Positions 7,444-18,347 of a stretch of DNA of 64,000 bases are shown piece by piece. Under the pieces are notes generated by a model that saw only the letters and a list, made by a program, of their open reading frames with translations, had not been told where the DNA came from and did no database searches. Where the stretch lies: NCBI GenBank assembly GCA_902399975.1, contig CABOHA010000001.1:521397-585396 (forward strand). The letters are read 5' to 3'. The translations under genes and the position numbers were made by a program. Position 1 is the first letter of the stretch; every line of letters starts with the position of its first letter. The stretch is from Coriobacteriaceae bacterium. GTDB lineage: Bacteria; Actinomycetota; Coriobacteriia; Coriobacteriales; Coriobacteriaceae.

Positions 7444-7662
7444 TGTCTTGGTCTGTAACAACTAGGGATGGAAATTGGGCCTAGGTGTTACAGATCAAGA
7501 CAGGAAGAAATGGTCCTATGGAAAATCTCGATCTGTAACAGTTGGCTGCAAAAACCGGCCCCTCGTGTTACAGGTTGAGACATTCGGAACCGTCTCTCGA
7601 AAACATCTCAATCTGTAACAGTAAGTCGTCGAAATTGGGTCTTCCTGTTACAGATTGAGATG
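7444..7662 (+). repeat. Hairpin array 2 (three units, exact 80-bp period)
   Basis: Units lie at 7444-7502, 7524-7582 and 7604-7662, with starts exactly 80 bp apart. Arms are variants of GTCTCAATCTGTAAC/GTTACAGATTGAGAC; the first unit has GTCTTGG pairing with a changed right arm (ATCAAGAC). The array sits between the divergently transcribed mntH and gltB, so terminator function is unlikely. The rest of the gap (7663-7845) holds no gene, although the minus strand carries a protein-like C-terminal remnant at 7678-7760. Confidence 0.9.
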
Positions 7663-7845
7663 TTTGAAGCGGTGAGCTTACAGGCCGAACTTGGGGTCCC
7701 TGCTGTCGCCCTTGAGGTCGGCGGTGTCCACTCGTAGGACGTGCGTTACGCGATTGTTTCGAAACGGGCGGGAAACACAATGGGCCGGCGATGCTCCTAG
7801 TATGCCTATTCAACTGACTGTCTAAATATCTAGGGGAGGATCGCG

Positions 7846-10800
7846 ATGCAGGCAGATTCCGCTCAGCAGCAGGGCCTTTATCGCCCCGAATTCGACCACG
7901 ATGCATGTGGCATCGGCGCGCTTGCCGATATCAACGGCGAGCGCCATCACCAGATTCTGGACGACGCGCTGTCCATTCTGGTCAACTTGGAGCACCGCGG
8001 CGGCACGGGACTCGAGAAGAATACCGGCGACGGCGCTGGAATCTTGTTCCAGGTTCCGCATCACTTTTTCCGTAAAGAGGCTCAAAAGTGCGGTCAGATT
8101 CTGCCGGCAGAGGGCAACTATGGCGTGGCCATGCTGTTCTTCCCGCAGGACGACAAGGGCGTAGAGGATGCCCGCCGCGTGTTTGAGGAGGGCTGCGCCG
8201 AGGCCGGCGTGCCGCTGCTCTTTTGGCGCGAGGTGCCGGTCGATCCGCACGATCTGGGCGAGACGGCCCGCGCCTGCATGCCTACCATCCTGCAGGCCTT
8301 TCTGGGTCGCCCCGACGACACGCCCGCCGGCGATGCCTTTGAGCGTCGCCTGTACGTGTGCCGCCGCACCATCGAGAAGAAGGCCGACGCCGAGTTTGCT
8401 CTGCACGACAAGATCTTCTATGTGTGCTCCATGAGCTCGCGCACTATTGTGTACAAGGGCATGCTGGTCGCCACGCAGATGCGCCGCTTCTTCATCGACC
8501 TCAACGACGCCGCCGTCAAGACGGCCGTGGCGCTCGTCCACTCGCGCTACTCCACCAATACCACGCCCAGCTGGGAGCGCGCGCACCCCAACCGCTTTAT
8601 CATCCACAACGGCGAGATCAACACCCTCAAGGGTAACGTCAACTGGATCCGCGCCCGCGAGCCCAATCTGTATAGCCCCGTGCTGCAGCACGATCTTGAG
8701 CGCGTGATGCCCATCATCAACCGCGAGGGCTCCGATTCCGCGATTCTGGACAATGTGCTCGAGTTCCTGGTCATGAACGGCCGTCCGCTTACGCGTGCCG
8801 CATCCATGTTGCTGCCCGAGCCGTGGGACCACAACGACAGCCTGAGTGAGGAGCGCCGCGCCTACGACGCTTACCAGTCCATGCTCATGGAGCCGTGGGA
8901 TGGCCCGGCGGCCATCGCCTTTACCGACGGCCGTACCCTGGGTGCCGCCCTCGACCGTAACGGCCTGCGTCCCGCCCGCTACTATGTGACGCGCGACGGT
9001 CGCTTTATGCTGGCAAGCGAGGTGGGCACCATCGAGGTGAGCTCCGAGAACATTCTGACGAGCGGTTGCCTGGGACCGGGCCAGATGCTCGAGGTCGATT
9101 TTGCCCGCGGCCGCGTGATCTACAACGATGAGCTGCGCGCCCGCTATGCCAAGGAAAAGCCCTACCGCGATTGGATTGCCGAGGAGACGCTAACCGTTGA
9201 CGCGCTTGATGAGCCCGTTGCGGCAACGCCCGCCGAGGACGCCGAGGTGCCCGCCGCCGTGCGTATGGCCAAGCTCGGCTACCACTGGGATGACGTCGAC
9301 GAGGTCGTGCGTCCCATGGCCCAGCAGGGCAAGGCCCCGCTCGCCTCGATGGGTATCGATGCGCCGCTGGCCTGCCTGTCCAAGAAGACGCGCTCGTTCT
9401 TCGATTACTTCTATCAGCTGTTTGCCCAGGTCACGAACCCGCCGATCGATGCCCTTCGCGAGCATATGGTCACCTCGACCACGCTCTACCTGGGCAACCA
9501 CGGCAACCTGCTCGAGGACTCCCGTACGGCCTGTCAGCTGGTTCGCTTGGAGCGCCCGTTGCTCAACGAGGAGGAGTTCGAGCGTATCTGCGCCATCGAC
9601 CGCGTGGGCTTTAAGACCCGCCGTTTCCGTGCCGTCTACCGCCGCGATGCCGGCGAGGGCGCGCTGCAGGCTGCGCTCAAGCAGCTTGCAGAGGACGTTG
9701 AGGCTGCGGTCCGCGACGGTGTGAACATCGTGGTGTTGAGCGATCGTGCCGCTGCGGGCGAGGTGCCCGTGCCGTCGCTGCTCGCCGTGGGCTGCGTGCA
9801 CAACCACCTGATCCGCGCCGGCGTTCGTACCTTTGCCGACATCGTGGTGGAGTGCGGTGACGCCGTATCCCCGCACGACTTTGCGGCACTGGTGGGCTAC
9901 TCCGCGAGCGGCATCTATCCGTACAACGCACATGCGTGCATCCGCGATCTGGCGGCACGCGGCGACCTGGACGTGACGGCCGAGCAGGGTATCGCCAACT
10001 ACAACAAGGCCGCGACTGCCGGCATCGTTTCCATCATGTCCAAGATGGGCATCTCCACGGTGCAGAGCTACCATTCGGCGCAGATCTTCGAGGCCGTGGG
10101 CTTTACGCCGGAGTTCGTCAACGCGTACTTCGCCGGCACGGTGAGCCGTGTGGGCGGTATGGGCGTCGAGGACGTTGAGCGCGAGCAGAATGAGCGCTAC
10201 GACGCCGCGCTTGCTATCCTTAAGAGCCCGGCTCCCGATCAGCTGCCCACGCTGGGTCTGACCAAGTGGCGCCCGCTCGGCGGCGAGGAACACCTCATCG
10301 ACCCCCAGACCGTCCACCTGCTGCAGACCGCCTGCCGTGAGGACAGCTACGACACCTTTAAGGAGTACAGCGCTCGCCTGCACCGCACCGGCCGTGCCGT
10401 GCGCCTGCGCGACTTGCTCGACTTTAATGCCAGCGGCCGCACGCCGGTTTCGCTCGACGAGGTGGAGCCCGCGCTCAACATCGTCCGTCGCTTTAACACC
10501 GGCGCCATGTCGTACGGTTCCATCAGCAAAGAGGCACACGAGTGCATGGCCATCGCCATGAACCGCCTGCACGGCCGTTCCAACTCCGGCGAGGGCGGCG
10601 AGGACCCGCGTCGCGAGACCCCGCTAGCCAACGGCGACTCCAAGAACTCCGCCATCAAACAGGTGGCAAGCGCGCGCTTTGGCGTGACGAGCCGCTACCT
10701 GTGCAGTGCCTTCGAGATTCAGATCAAGATGGCCCAGGGCGCCAAGCCCGGCGAGGGTGGCCACCTGCCCGGCAAGAAAGTCTACCCCTGGATCGCCGAG

Positions 10801-12543
10801 GTTCGTCAGTCCACACCCGGCATCGGCCTGATCTCGCCTCCGCCGCATCACGACATTTACTCCATCGAGGATCTGGCAGAGCTGATCTTCGATCTTAAGA
10901 ACGCCAACCCCGGCGCACGCGTGTCGGTCAAGCTGGTCAGCGAGGCCGGCGTCGGCACCATCGCCACCGGTGTGGCCAAGGGTGCTGCCGACAAGATCTT
11001 GATCAGCGGTCACAATGGCGGCTCGGGTGCCGCGGCGCGCGACTCTATCTGGCACGCCGGCCTGCCGCTGGAACTTGGCCTTGCCGAGGCCCAGCAGACG
11101 CTGCTGCAAAACGGCCTGCGCTCACGCGTGGTGCTCGAGGCCGACGGCAAGCTCATGGACGGCACCGATGTTGCCGTCGCCTGCCTGCTGGGTGCCGAGG
11201 AGTTTGGCTTTGCGACCATGCCGCTCATCTCCATGGGTTGCCTCATGCAGCGCGACTGCCAGCAGGACACCTGCCCGGCCGGCATCGCGACGCAAAACTG
11301 CCGCCTGCGTCGCGGCTTCCGCGGCAAGCCCGAGCACGTTGAGCACTTTATGCTCTTTGTTGCCGAGCAACTGCGCGAAGTCATGGCGAGCCTGGGCTTC
11401 CGCACCGTCGACGAGATGGTTGGCCATCCCGAGTGCTTGCGCCAGATTGAGGTCCCGGGCAACCGCAAGGCTAACCTGCTGGATCTGTCGCCCGTGCTGG
11501 CGAGCGCGACCTGTGAATTTGGTGCTCATATCCCGGGTGCCGACGGTCTCCACTTCCTGCCGCAGATGGCCGCGGACAGTGAGCTCGACAAGACGCTCGA
11601 CTCCACGTTGTTTGTGCCCTATACGGCCGATGCCCGTGCGCACCTGCGTCCGATTCGCTTCCGCGCCGATATCGCCAACGTCAACCGCTGCGTGGGCACC
11701 ATCCTGGGCAACGCGGTGACCAAGGCGCATCCCGAGGGCCTGCCCGCCGGCTCCATCACCATCGATTGCGATGGTTCGGCCGGTCAGAGCTTTGGCGCCT
11801 TCTTGCCGCGCGGCATTACGCTCAACGTGTGCGGCGATGCCAACGACTACTTTGGCAAGGGCCTTTCGGGCGGCGAGGTGTCGGTGCGCCCCAACCCGCA
11901 TGCGACCTACAAGTTCGACGAGAACATCATCGTGGGCAACGTTGCGTTCTTTGGTGCCACGAGCGGCCGCGGCTTCATTAACGGTCTTGCCGGCCAGCGC
12001 TTTGGTGTGCGCAACTCCGGTGCCACCGTGGTGGTCGAGGGCTGCGGCAACCATGGCTGCGAGTACATGACGGGTGGTCTGGCGCTCGTCCTGGGCGAGG
12101 TCGGGCAGAACTTCGCCGCCGGCATGACGGGTGGCGTGGCCTATGTCTTTGACCAGTACGGCACGCTCGATGCCCGTGTGAACCACGAGAGCGTTGAGCT
12201 CAAGGCCCCGACGGCCGGCGAGCTGGCGCAGATTCGAGAACTCATCCAGGAGCACGTGGACGCGACGCAGAGCCCGCGCGGCATTAAGCTGCTCTATAGC
12301 TTCGACTCGATGAGCAAGCACTTTGTGAAGGTCATTCCGACCGAGTACGAGCGCGTGCTGGCGATTGTCGCCGCGGGCGAGGCTGCCGGCAAGACGCATG
12401 CGCAGGCCGAGGAGTTGGCGTTTGACATCGTGACCGGTCGCGCGAGTGCCGCGGATGTCACTCGCTTTGATGTCGCGGGTGGTGCGGCGGGCACTGCGCC
12501 CGTGGTTGCCAGCCCTGCTGCTTCGACCAAAAAGGAGGCGTAA
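7846..12543 (+). CDS. gltB: Glutamate synthase, large subunit
   Basis: The 1565-residue protein has the full domain order of the NADPH-GOGAT alpha subunit. First is a class-II glutamine amidotransferase whose nucleophile would be Cys21 (DHDACGIG), exposed after removal of a 20-residue propeptide. A central domain, a TIM-barrel FMN synthase domain and a C-terminal GXGXG beta-helix follow. The [3Fe-4S] motif CLMQRDCQQDTC lies near residues 1131-1142. It makes glutamate from glutamine and 2-oxoglutarate in the cytoplasm, receiving electrons from GltD, encoded 5 bp downstream. A GGGGAGG site precedes the ATG. The C-terminus has an Ala/Val-rich extension ending TKKEA. Confidence 0.98.
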   Translation: MQADSAQQQGLYRPEFDHDACGIGALADINGERHHQILDDALSILVNLEHRGGTGLEKNTGDGAGILFQVPHHFFRKEAQKCGQILPAEGNYGVAMLFFPQDDKGVEDARRVFEEGCAEAGVPLLFWREVPVDPHDLGETARACMPTILQAFLGRPDDTPAGDAFERRLYVCRRTIEKKADAEFALHDKIFYVCSMSSRTIVYKGMLVATQMRRFFIDLNDAAVKTAVALVHSRYSTNTTPSWERAHPNRFIIHNGEINTLKGNVNWIRAREPNLYSPVLQHDLERVMPIINREGSDSAILDNVLEFLVMNGRPLTRAASMLLPEPWDHNDSLSEERRAYDAYQSMLMEPWDGPAAIAFTDGRTLGAALDRNGLRPARYYVTRDGRFMLASEVGTIEVSSENILTSGCLGPGQMLEVDFARGRVIYNDELRARYAKEKPYRDWIAEETLTVDALDEPVAATPAEDAEVPAAVRMAKLGYHWDDVDEVVRPMAQQGKAPLASMGIDAPLACLSKKTRSFFDYFYQLFAQVTNPPIDALREHMVTSTTLYLGNHGNLLEDSRTACQLVRLERPLLNEEEFERICAIDRVGFKTRRFRAVYRRDAGEGALQAALKQLAEDVEAAVRDGVNIVVLSDRAAAGEVPVPSLLAVGCVHNHLIRAGVRTFADIVVECGDAVSPHDFAALVGYSASGIYPYNAHACIRDLAARGDLDVTAEQGIANYNKAATAGIVSIMSKMGISTVQSYHSAQIFEAVGFTPEFVNAYFAGTVSRVGGMGVEDVEREQNERYDAALAILKSPAPDQLPTLGLTKWRPLGGEEHLIDPQTVHLLQTACREDSYDTFKEYSARLHRTGRAVRLRDLLDFNASGRTPVSLDEVEPALNIVRRFNTGAMSYGSISKEAHECMAIAMNRLHGRSNSGEGGEDPRRETPLANGDSKNSAIKQVASARFGVTSRYLCSAFEIQIKMAQGAKPGEGGHLPGKKVYPWIAEVRQSTPGIGLISPPPHHDIYSIEDLAELIFDLKNANPGARVSVKLVSEAGVGTIATGVAKGAADKILISGHNGGSGAAARDSIWHAGLPLELGLAEAQQTLLQNGLRSRVVLEADGKLMDGTDVAVACLLGAEEFGFATMPLISMGCLMQRDCQQDTCPAGIATQNCRLRRGFRGKPEHVEHFMLFVAEQLREVMASLGFRTVDEMVGHPECLRQIEVPGNRKANLLDLSPVLASATCEFGAHIPGADGLHFLPQMAADSELDKTLDSTLFVPYTADARAHLRPIRFRADIANVNRCVGTILGNAVTKAHPEGLPAGSITIDCDGSAGQSFGAFLPRGITLNVCGDANDYFGKGLSGGEVSVRPNPHATYKFDENIIVGNVAFFGATSGRGFINGLAGQRFGVRNSGATVVVEGCGNHGCEYMTGGLALVLGEVGQNFAAGMTGGVAYVFDQYGTLDARVNHESVELKAPTAGELAQIRELIQEHVDATQSPRGIKLLYSFDSMSKHFVKVIPTEYERVLAIVAAGEAAGKTHAQAEELAFDIVTGRASAADVTRFDVAGGAAGTAPVVASPAASTKKEA

Positions 12544-12548
12544 GTGCC

Positions 12549-14030
<1,482 letters not shown>

Positions 14031-14047
14031 AGTAGTCATTTAAGAAC

Positions 14048-14087
14048 GTCCCCAATGACTGGTCATTTTTGTCTAGTCGTTGGGGAC
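14048..14087 (+). other. 13-bp-stem hairpin after gltD
   Basis: GTCCCCAATGACT pairs with AGTCGTTGGGGAC, with one mismatch, across a 14-nt T-rich loop. It starts 18 bp after the gltD stop and may terminate or stabilise the gltBD mRNA, although only a broken T-run follows. The rest of the 352-bp gap to 14382 shows no convincing gene; overlapping frames at 14055-14386 are Cys/Trp-rich and not protein-like. Confidence 0.5.
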
Positions 14088-14382
14088 ACTCTTTGCGAGC
14101 GATTTGCTCGTTTGTCGACGTGTGGGTGCTCATTTGCCGACTTCTTGGGCTGTGGCCACCTGTTGTTTCTGTGGTGGCTGCGGGCATCTGGCTCAAAAGG
14201 GCGAGTTGGCTGTCTATGTTTACCTGCTGTTTTGTTGCGGTGTGCATTTTCGGTCAAGCTTTTCGTCAAGTGTTTGGTCAGCATCTGGTTTGCAGCCGGA
14301 GGCCTATTTTGCCCGCGCTAGTCGTGGCTGCCCACCCTCCTCGTAAGCTCAAATTGAGGTTCATCAGTTTGAGGAGGATGCC

Positions 14383-15090
14383 ATGACTGACCACGCTTTA
14401 GATCGAGTGCAGCTGTCCGAAGCCGTCGGCAACGATATTGCCGACATGGCCCATTTTTGGATGCTGCGGAAGTTTCAGTTTCTGGAGCCGGCGCGCGAGC
14501 AGTTCGAGATTATCGTCGATCCGTGGCTCAGCTATTGCGAGGAACCTTCTCAAAACGAAATCATGGCCTACAACATGGCGTTTACCGATTGGCTGCTGTT
14601 TGAGCGCCCCTATCGCCATGGCAAGACGCTGCTCGAGCTATATGTTGACGAGCCGCCGGCATCGCTTTCGCCTGCCTCGCTCAAGCGGCTCGAGCAAGTG
14701 CACGACACACAGTATTTCTCGCGCTTTGGCATTTTGGACAAGGATCCTGCGACTGGTATGGTCGCGCTGAAGGACGCGCGCACCGACCGTCGCTTTGACG
14801 TCTACGACCCACATATCGTGCAAAAGGAGCACTGGAGCGACGGCGCGATTGCGGTGCGCCTCGCCTGCGTCGACGATGTCTGGCTTGCGGCGGGACAGCT
14901 CTACCTATATGACATTGCGCGCCTGAACGACACGGCGGTCGACGGGCCGGGCGCGGTGCATCCCGAGGATTTAGAGGACGGTTTCGACACCTCGCGCATC
15001 AGCTTCTTTTTACGCCTGGTCCGCGACATCATGGGCGCCCAGGGGCGGTACGTGAAGTCCCTCAACATCTACGAGCAGGAGTGGGAGTAG
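14383..15090 (+). CDS. Conserved hypothetical protein
   Basis: The 235-residue acidic cytoplasmic protein has no signal or membrane segment. The stretch MAFTDWLLFERPYRHGKTLLELY near residues 64-86 resembles a block in plasmid and SEC-C-associated proteins of unknown role, but no SEC-C cysteine motif is present. The rest looks like a mixed alpha/beta fold ending in an aromatic segment with YVKSLNIYEQEWE. A strong GAGGAGG site precedes the ATG. It is a single gene, followed 35 bp later by hairpin array 3. I do not recognise a function. Confidence 0.75.
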   Translation: MTDHALDRVQLSEAVGNDIADMAHFWMLRKFQFLEPAREQFEIIVDPWLSYCEEPSQNEIMAYNMAFTDWLLFERPYRHGKTLLELYVDEPPASLSPASLKRLEQVHDTQYFSRFGILDKDPATGMVALKDARTDRRFDVYDPHIVQKEHWSDGAIAVRLACVDDVWLAAGQLYLYDIARLNDTAVDGPGAVHPEDLEDGFDTSRISFFLRLVRDIMGAQGRYVKSLNIYEQEWE

Positions 15091-15124
15091 GGGATGTGGC
15101 TGGTGTCGCCTGCTGCCCTGACTT

Positions 15125-15422
15125 TGTCTCAATCTGTAACGTTTAGGGACAAAAAACCGGTCTATCTGTTACAGATCGAGACGAACGCTTGGGCGCCGCT
15201 GGTTTGTCTAAATCTGTAACGTTTGGGGCCTGGAGAACGTCTAACTGTTACAGACCGAGACGTTTGGCACCTGGTTGGGGGGATGTCTCAATCTGTAACA
15301 TCTACAGGCCAAAACTCGACCTATCTGTTACAGATTGAGACAAAGGTTGGACGCACGACTGAAAATCTCGATCTGTAACAACTAGAGGCTCAAAGACTGT
15401 CTTCCTGTTACAGATCAAGACA
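15125..15422 (+). repeat. Hairpin array 3 (four units)
   Basis: Units lie at 15125-15183, 15205-15262, 15284-15342 and 15364-15422, with starts 80, 79 and 80 bp apart. The second unit is one base shorter and its arms pair least well (GTCTAAATCTGTAAC with a CCGAGAC right end). Orientation is the same as arrays 1 and 2. The array fills the gap between the hypothetical gene ending at 15090 and the nuclease-domain gene starting at 15442, so the last unit lies 20 bp before that start codon. Confidence 0.9.
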
Positions 15423-15441
15423 TTTTTCAGCGGAGGCAACG

Positions 15442-16518
15442 GTGACGATGGTCCTTTTGTCTGACGTGGTGGTGATGGAAGTGTCTAATACCGTTTTCAA
15501 ACACAAGCATACGACTCGCAACACGTTGGCGCGGAACAGGATGCTCGCGCGGCTCACGGAGGCGACCGAGCAAGGTGCGCTGCTCGCAACGCATGACAAT
15601 ACCGAGCTCATGTGGTTGCGACGCCATGTTGGAACCGACGATATTGCGGAGCCCGAGCCGTACCTGTTCTGTTTTCAGCATGATTGGGATACGTTGACAC
15701 CGGCAGAGCGAGCGCTGCGTACCATCAAAGGGCTTGCGGAGTTTCATCCCGATTGGGCGTTTTGGGGTTATGACGCGGCACTTTTGTGGGGTCTGGAGGT
15801 GCCGAATGATCTGCTCGGGCCGCGCTTTCTTGTTAAGACGGGTTGTTCAGTGACGTTGAGCAGCGGGTGCAGGTTGTTGCGTCCACAGATGGCGGGCGCG
15901 CTCGAGCGCGTTGATGGCGTGCGGGTGACGTCGTTTTGGCGCACGGTGGAGGATTGCCTGCTGCGTGCGCCGTTCTCCTACGGGTTGGCGATTGCCGATT
16001 CTGCACTGCGGGCGAAAGGTGTATCACGTGGGGATTTGTGCGAGCGCCTCCGCGCCGATTGCGAGGGCAGGCGCGGGTATCGCAGAGCGCAGGTGATCGC
16101 GTCATATGTGGACGGGCTGTCCGAAAACGGCGGCGAGTCTCGTTTTCGGGCGTTCTTTATTGCGTGCGGCTTTCCGGTTCCGGAGCTGCAGGTGGAGTTT
16201 CGCGACCCGCTCGATCCGAGCCAGGTGTTTCGGGTCGATTATTTCTGGAGACTCGAGGACGGGACATGTGTCATCGGCGAGCTCGACGGGAAGGGAAAGT
16301 ATACCCTGCAGGATGGTGGGGATTGGGAGTCGGTCGACCCATTCGTGGCAGAACGTCAGCGAGAGTCCCATCTGACGATGCTCGGATATAAAGTACTGAG
16401 GTTTACGTTTGATGAGCTCAAGAATCCGGGGAAGCTGGCTGAAAAGATGAGACTGGCGGGCATTCCGCAGTGGGCCGATTTGGCTGAGGGATGGAAGCGC
16501 CAGTGGTATGGGCGCTAA
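15442..16518 (+). CDS. AbiEi-like protein with C-terminal PD-(D/E)XK (DUF559/Vsr-like) nuclease domain
   Basis: The 358-residue protein has an N-terminal half resembling the AbiEi-type antitoxin/regulator family, including VTSFWRTVEDCLLRAPF near residue 165. Its C-terminal domain carries a restriction-fold signature: RVDYFW, then a short turn, then VIGELDGKGKY near residues 263-283, supplying the D and ExDGxxK residues. Similar actinobacterial proteins are common, often lone, and of uncertain role; DNA cleavage is inferred from the fold. A CGGAGG site precedes two candidate starts, GTG at 15442 (5-nt spacing) and ATG at 15448 (11-nt). GC content appears lower than that of gltBD. Hairpin arrays lie 20 bp upstream and 41 bp downstream, which makes the gene look like a bounded cassette. 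Confidence 0.75.
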   Translation: MTMVLLSDVVVMEVSNTVFKHKHTTRNTLARNRMLARLTEATEQGALLATHDNTELMWLRRHVGTDDIAEPEPYLFCFQHDWDTLTPAERALRTIKGLAEFHPDWAFWGYDAALLWGLEVPNDLLGPRFLVKTGCSVTLSSGCRLLRPQMAGALERVDGVRVTSFWRTVEDCLLRAPFSYGLAIADSALRAKGVSRGDLCERLRADCEGRRGYRRAQVIASYVDGLSENGGESRFRAFFIACGFPVPELQVEFRDPLDPSQVFRVDYFWRLEDGTCVIGELDGKGKYTLQDGGDWESVDPFVAERQRESHLTMLGYKVLRFTFDELKNPGKLAEKMRLAGIPQWADLAEGWKRQWYGR

Positions 16519-16558
16519 GGGGTGCAACTGACGCGGAGGTGGTTGTTCCTGCCGAGTT

Positions 16559-16778
16559 TGTCTCAATCTGTAACAACAAGGGACCGTTTGGCCTCGTAAC
16601 TGTTACAGATTGAGACGGAAGGTTGGCTACCGCTAAAAGATCTCAATCTGTAACATCTAGAGGCCGAAAACCTGTCTATCTGTTACAGATTGAGACAAAG
16701 GTTGGACGCGGTGCCGAAAGATCTCGATCTGTAACATTTGGAAGGTTAAAGACGGTTCACCTGTTACAGATCTAGACA
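16559..16778 (+). repeat. Hairpin array 4 (three units)
   Basis: Units lie at 16559-16617, 16639-16697 and 16720-16778, with starts 80 and 81 bp apart. Spacers share a GGTTGG-containing start (also seen at 5804 and 15346). The array follows the nuclease-domain gene. The remaining part of the gap, 16779-16925, holds no gene and only the AGGGGGAGGAG ribosome-binding site of the next gene. Confidence 0.9.
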
Positions 16779-16925
16779 TTTCCCGGATGTCGCTGGGATG
16801 GGGCTGCAACGCATTCCATTCTCCGCATCTCCTCCTTTCTCCGTTAACCGATATGTCCGCAGCAATCCTGCCGAACTGGGTAATAATGGACAAATGTTGA
16901 AGTTTCTAAGGGGGAGGAGCTCGAT

Positions 16926-18296
16926 ATGGCGTCTGCTGATCGTCCCACGTTGTTTATCAATGCGACCGTTTTGGATGGCTCGGAGCATATGGAGCCGCAA
17001 CCCGATATGGCCGTGACTGTTGAGCGCGGTGTCATCACCTGGATGGGGCCGAGTGCTGTGGCGCAGGCGCCTGCAGGTGCCGAGGTCATCGACCTGGCCG
17101 GCGCGTACCTCATGCCCGGTCTCATCAATATGCACGTGCACCTGTGCGGCTCGGGCAAGCCTGTCTCGGCCGGCGATGCGGGAGCGCTGATGAAGAAACT
17201 CGATAATCCCGTGGGCCGTGCCATCGTGCGCTGCATCCTCAAGGGCAGTGCCCAGCAGCAGCTGGCAAGCGGCGTGACCACAGTGCGCGGCGCGGGCGAC
17301 CCGCTGTTTGCCGACATTGCCGTGCGCGACGCTATCGACGCCGGCAAGTATCAGGGTCCGCGCCTGGTAGCGCCGGGAACGGGCGTCACGGTGCCGGGCG
17401 GCCATGGCGCGGGCTTGTTCGCCCAGGTGGCCAACAGCCCCGTCGAGGCAGCCGAGCAGGTGCGAGACCTGTATGCGCGCGGCGCCGACGTCATTAAGCT
17501 GTTCGTAACGGGCGGTGTGTTCGATGCGACCGAGGTGGGCGAGCCGGGCGTGCTGCGTATGCCGGTGGAGGTTGCCGCGGCGGCGTGCAAGGCGGCGCAC
17601 GAGGTGGGTCTGCCGGTTATGGCTCATGTCGAGAGCACCGAGGGCGTGAAGGCCGCGCTTGAGGCCGGGGTCGACACGATCGAGCACGGTGCCCCGATGA
17701 CGCCCGAGATCCTGGAGCTGTATCGCGGCGCCGCGGGCACACAGCTCGAGGGACGCGCGCCGAGCGTGACCTGCACGATCAGCCCGGCGCTGCCGTTTGT
17801 ATTGCTCGACCCGGAAAAGACCCATTCGACCGATACACAAAAGAAGAACGGCGACATCGTGTGCTCGGGCATCATCGAGAGCGCCCGTGCCGCACTGGAA
17901 GCTGGCATTAAGGTGGGCCTGGGCACGGACTCAAGCTGCCCGTTCGTGACGCAGTACGACATGTGGCGTGAGGTTGCCTATTTTGCCAAGTATGTCGGTG
18001 TGAGCAACGCCTTCGCGCTGCATACGGCTACGCAAGTCAACGCCGAGCTGCTGGGGCTGGGCGGCGAGACCGGTACGATCGAGTGCGGCAAGGCCGCCGA
18101 TATCCTGGTGACGCGCAAGAATCCGCTCGATGACCTGTGCGCTCTGCGTGAGCCGACGCATGTGATGTGTCGCGGTGATCTGGTACGCAAGCTCAAGGTG
18201 AAGCGTATTCCCGAGGTGGACGCCGAGCTCGACGCGATTATGGCCATGCCTGCCGAAGCGCTGGCTGAGGAGCTGGCCCGCGACGGTGTGGCGTAA
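16926..18296 (+). CDS. Amidohydrolase (imidazolonepropionase/prolidase-like)
   Basis: The 456-residue protein has the metal-dependent amidohydrolase layout. A small beta domain at both ends flanks a TIM barrel with metal ligands HVH (residues 70-72). VIKLFVTGG supplies the carboxylated-lysine candidate, MAHVES and IEHG supply His residues, and GLGTDSS supplies the catalytic Asp. Relatives hydrolyse Xaa-Pro dipeptides or cyclic amides in the cytoplasm. The substrate here is not predictable, and the annotated imidazolonepropionase role is unlikely because no other histidine-utilisation gene is present. It is monocistronic and shares a bidirectional terminator with the next, convergent gene. Confidence 0.9.
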   Translation: MASADRPTLFINATVLDGSEHMEPQPDMAVTVERGVITWMGPSAVAQAPAGAEVIDLAGAYLMPGLINMHVHLCGSGKPVSAGDAGALMKKLDNPVGRAIVRCILKGSAQQQLASGVTTVRGAGDPLFADIAVRDAIDAGKYQGPRLVAPGTGVTVPGGHGAGLFAQVANSPVEAAEQVRDLYARGADVIKLFVTGGVFDATEVGEPGVLRMPVEVAAAACKAAHEVGLPVMAHVESTEGVKAALEAGVDTIEHGAPMTPEILELYRGAAGTQLEGRAPSVTCTISPALPFVLLDPEKTHSTDTQKKNGDIVCSGIIESARAALEAGIKVGLGTDSSCPFVTQYDMWREVAYFAKYVGVSNAFALHTATQVNAELLGLGGETGTIECGKAADILVTRKNPLDDLCALREPTHVMCRGDLVRKLKVKRIPEVDAELDAIMAMPAEALAEELARDGVA

Positions 18297-18347
18297 GCGC
18301 GCGATATGGCGATGCGACAAGGGGGGCAATCCTTTTGTCATAATTAG

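Noticed and set aside
14055..14386. Overlapping plus-strand frames after gltD
   Set aside because: Cys/Trp-rich products in all three frames, no ribosome-binding site, overlapping a hairpin and the next gene's leader.
16926..18296. Histidine degradation (imidazolonepropionase)
   Set aside because: No hut genes nearby, and sequence features fit broader prolidase-like amidohydrolases equally well.
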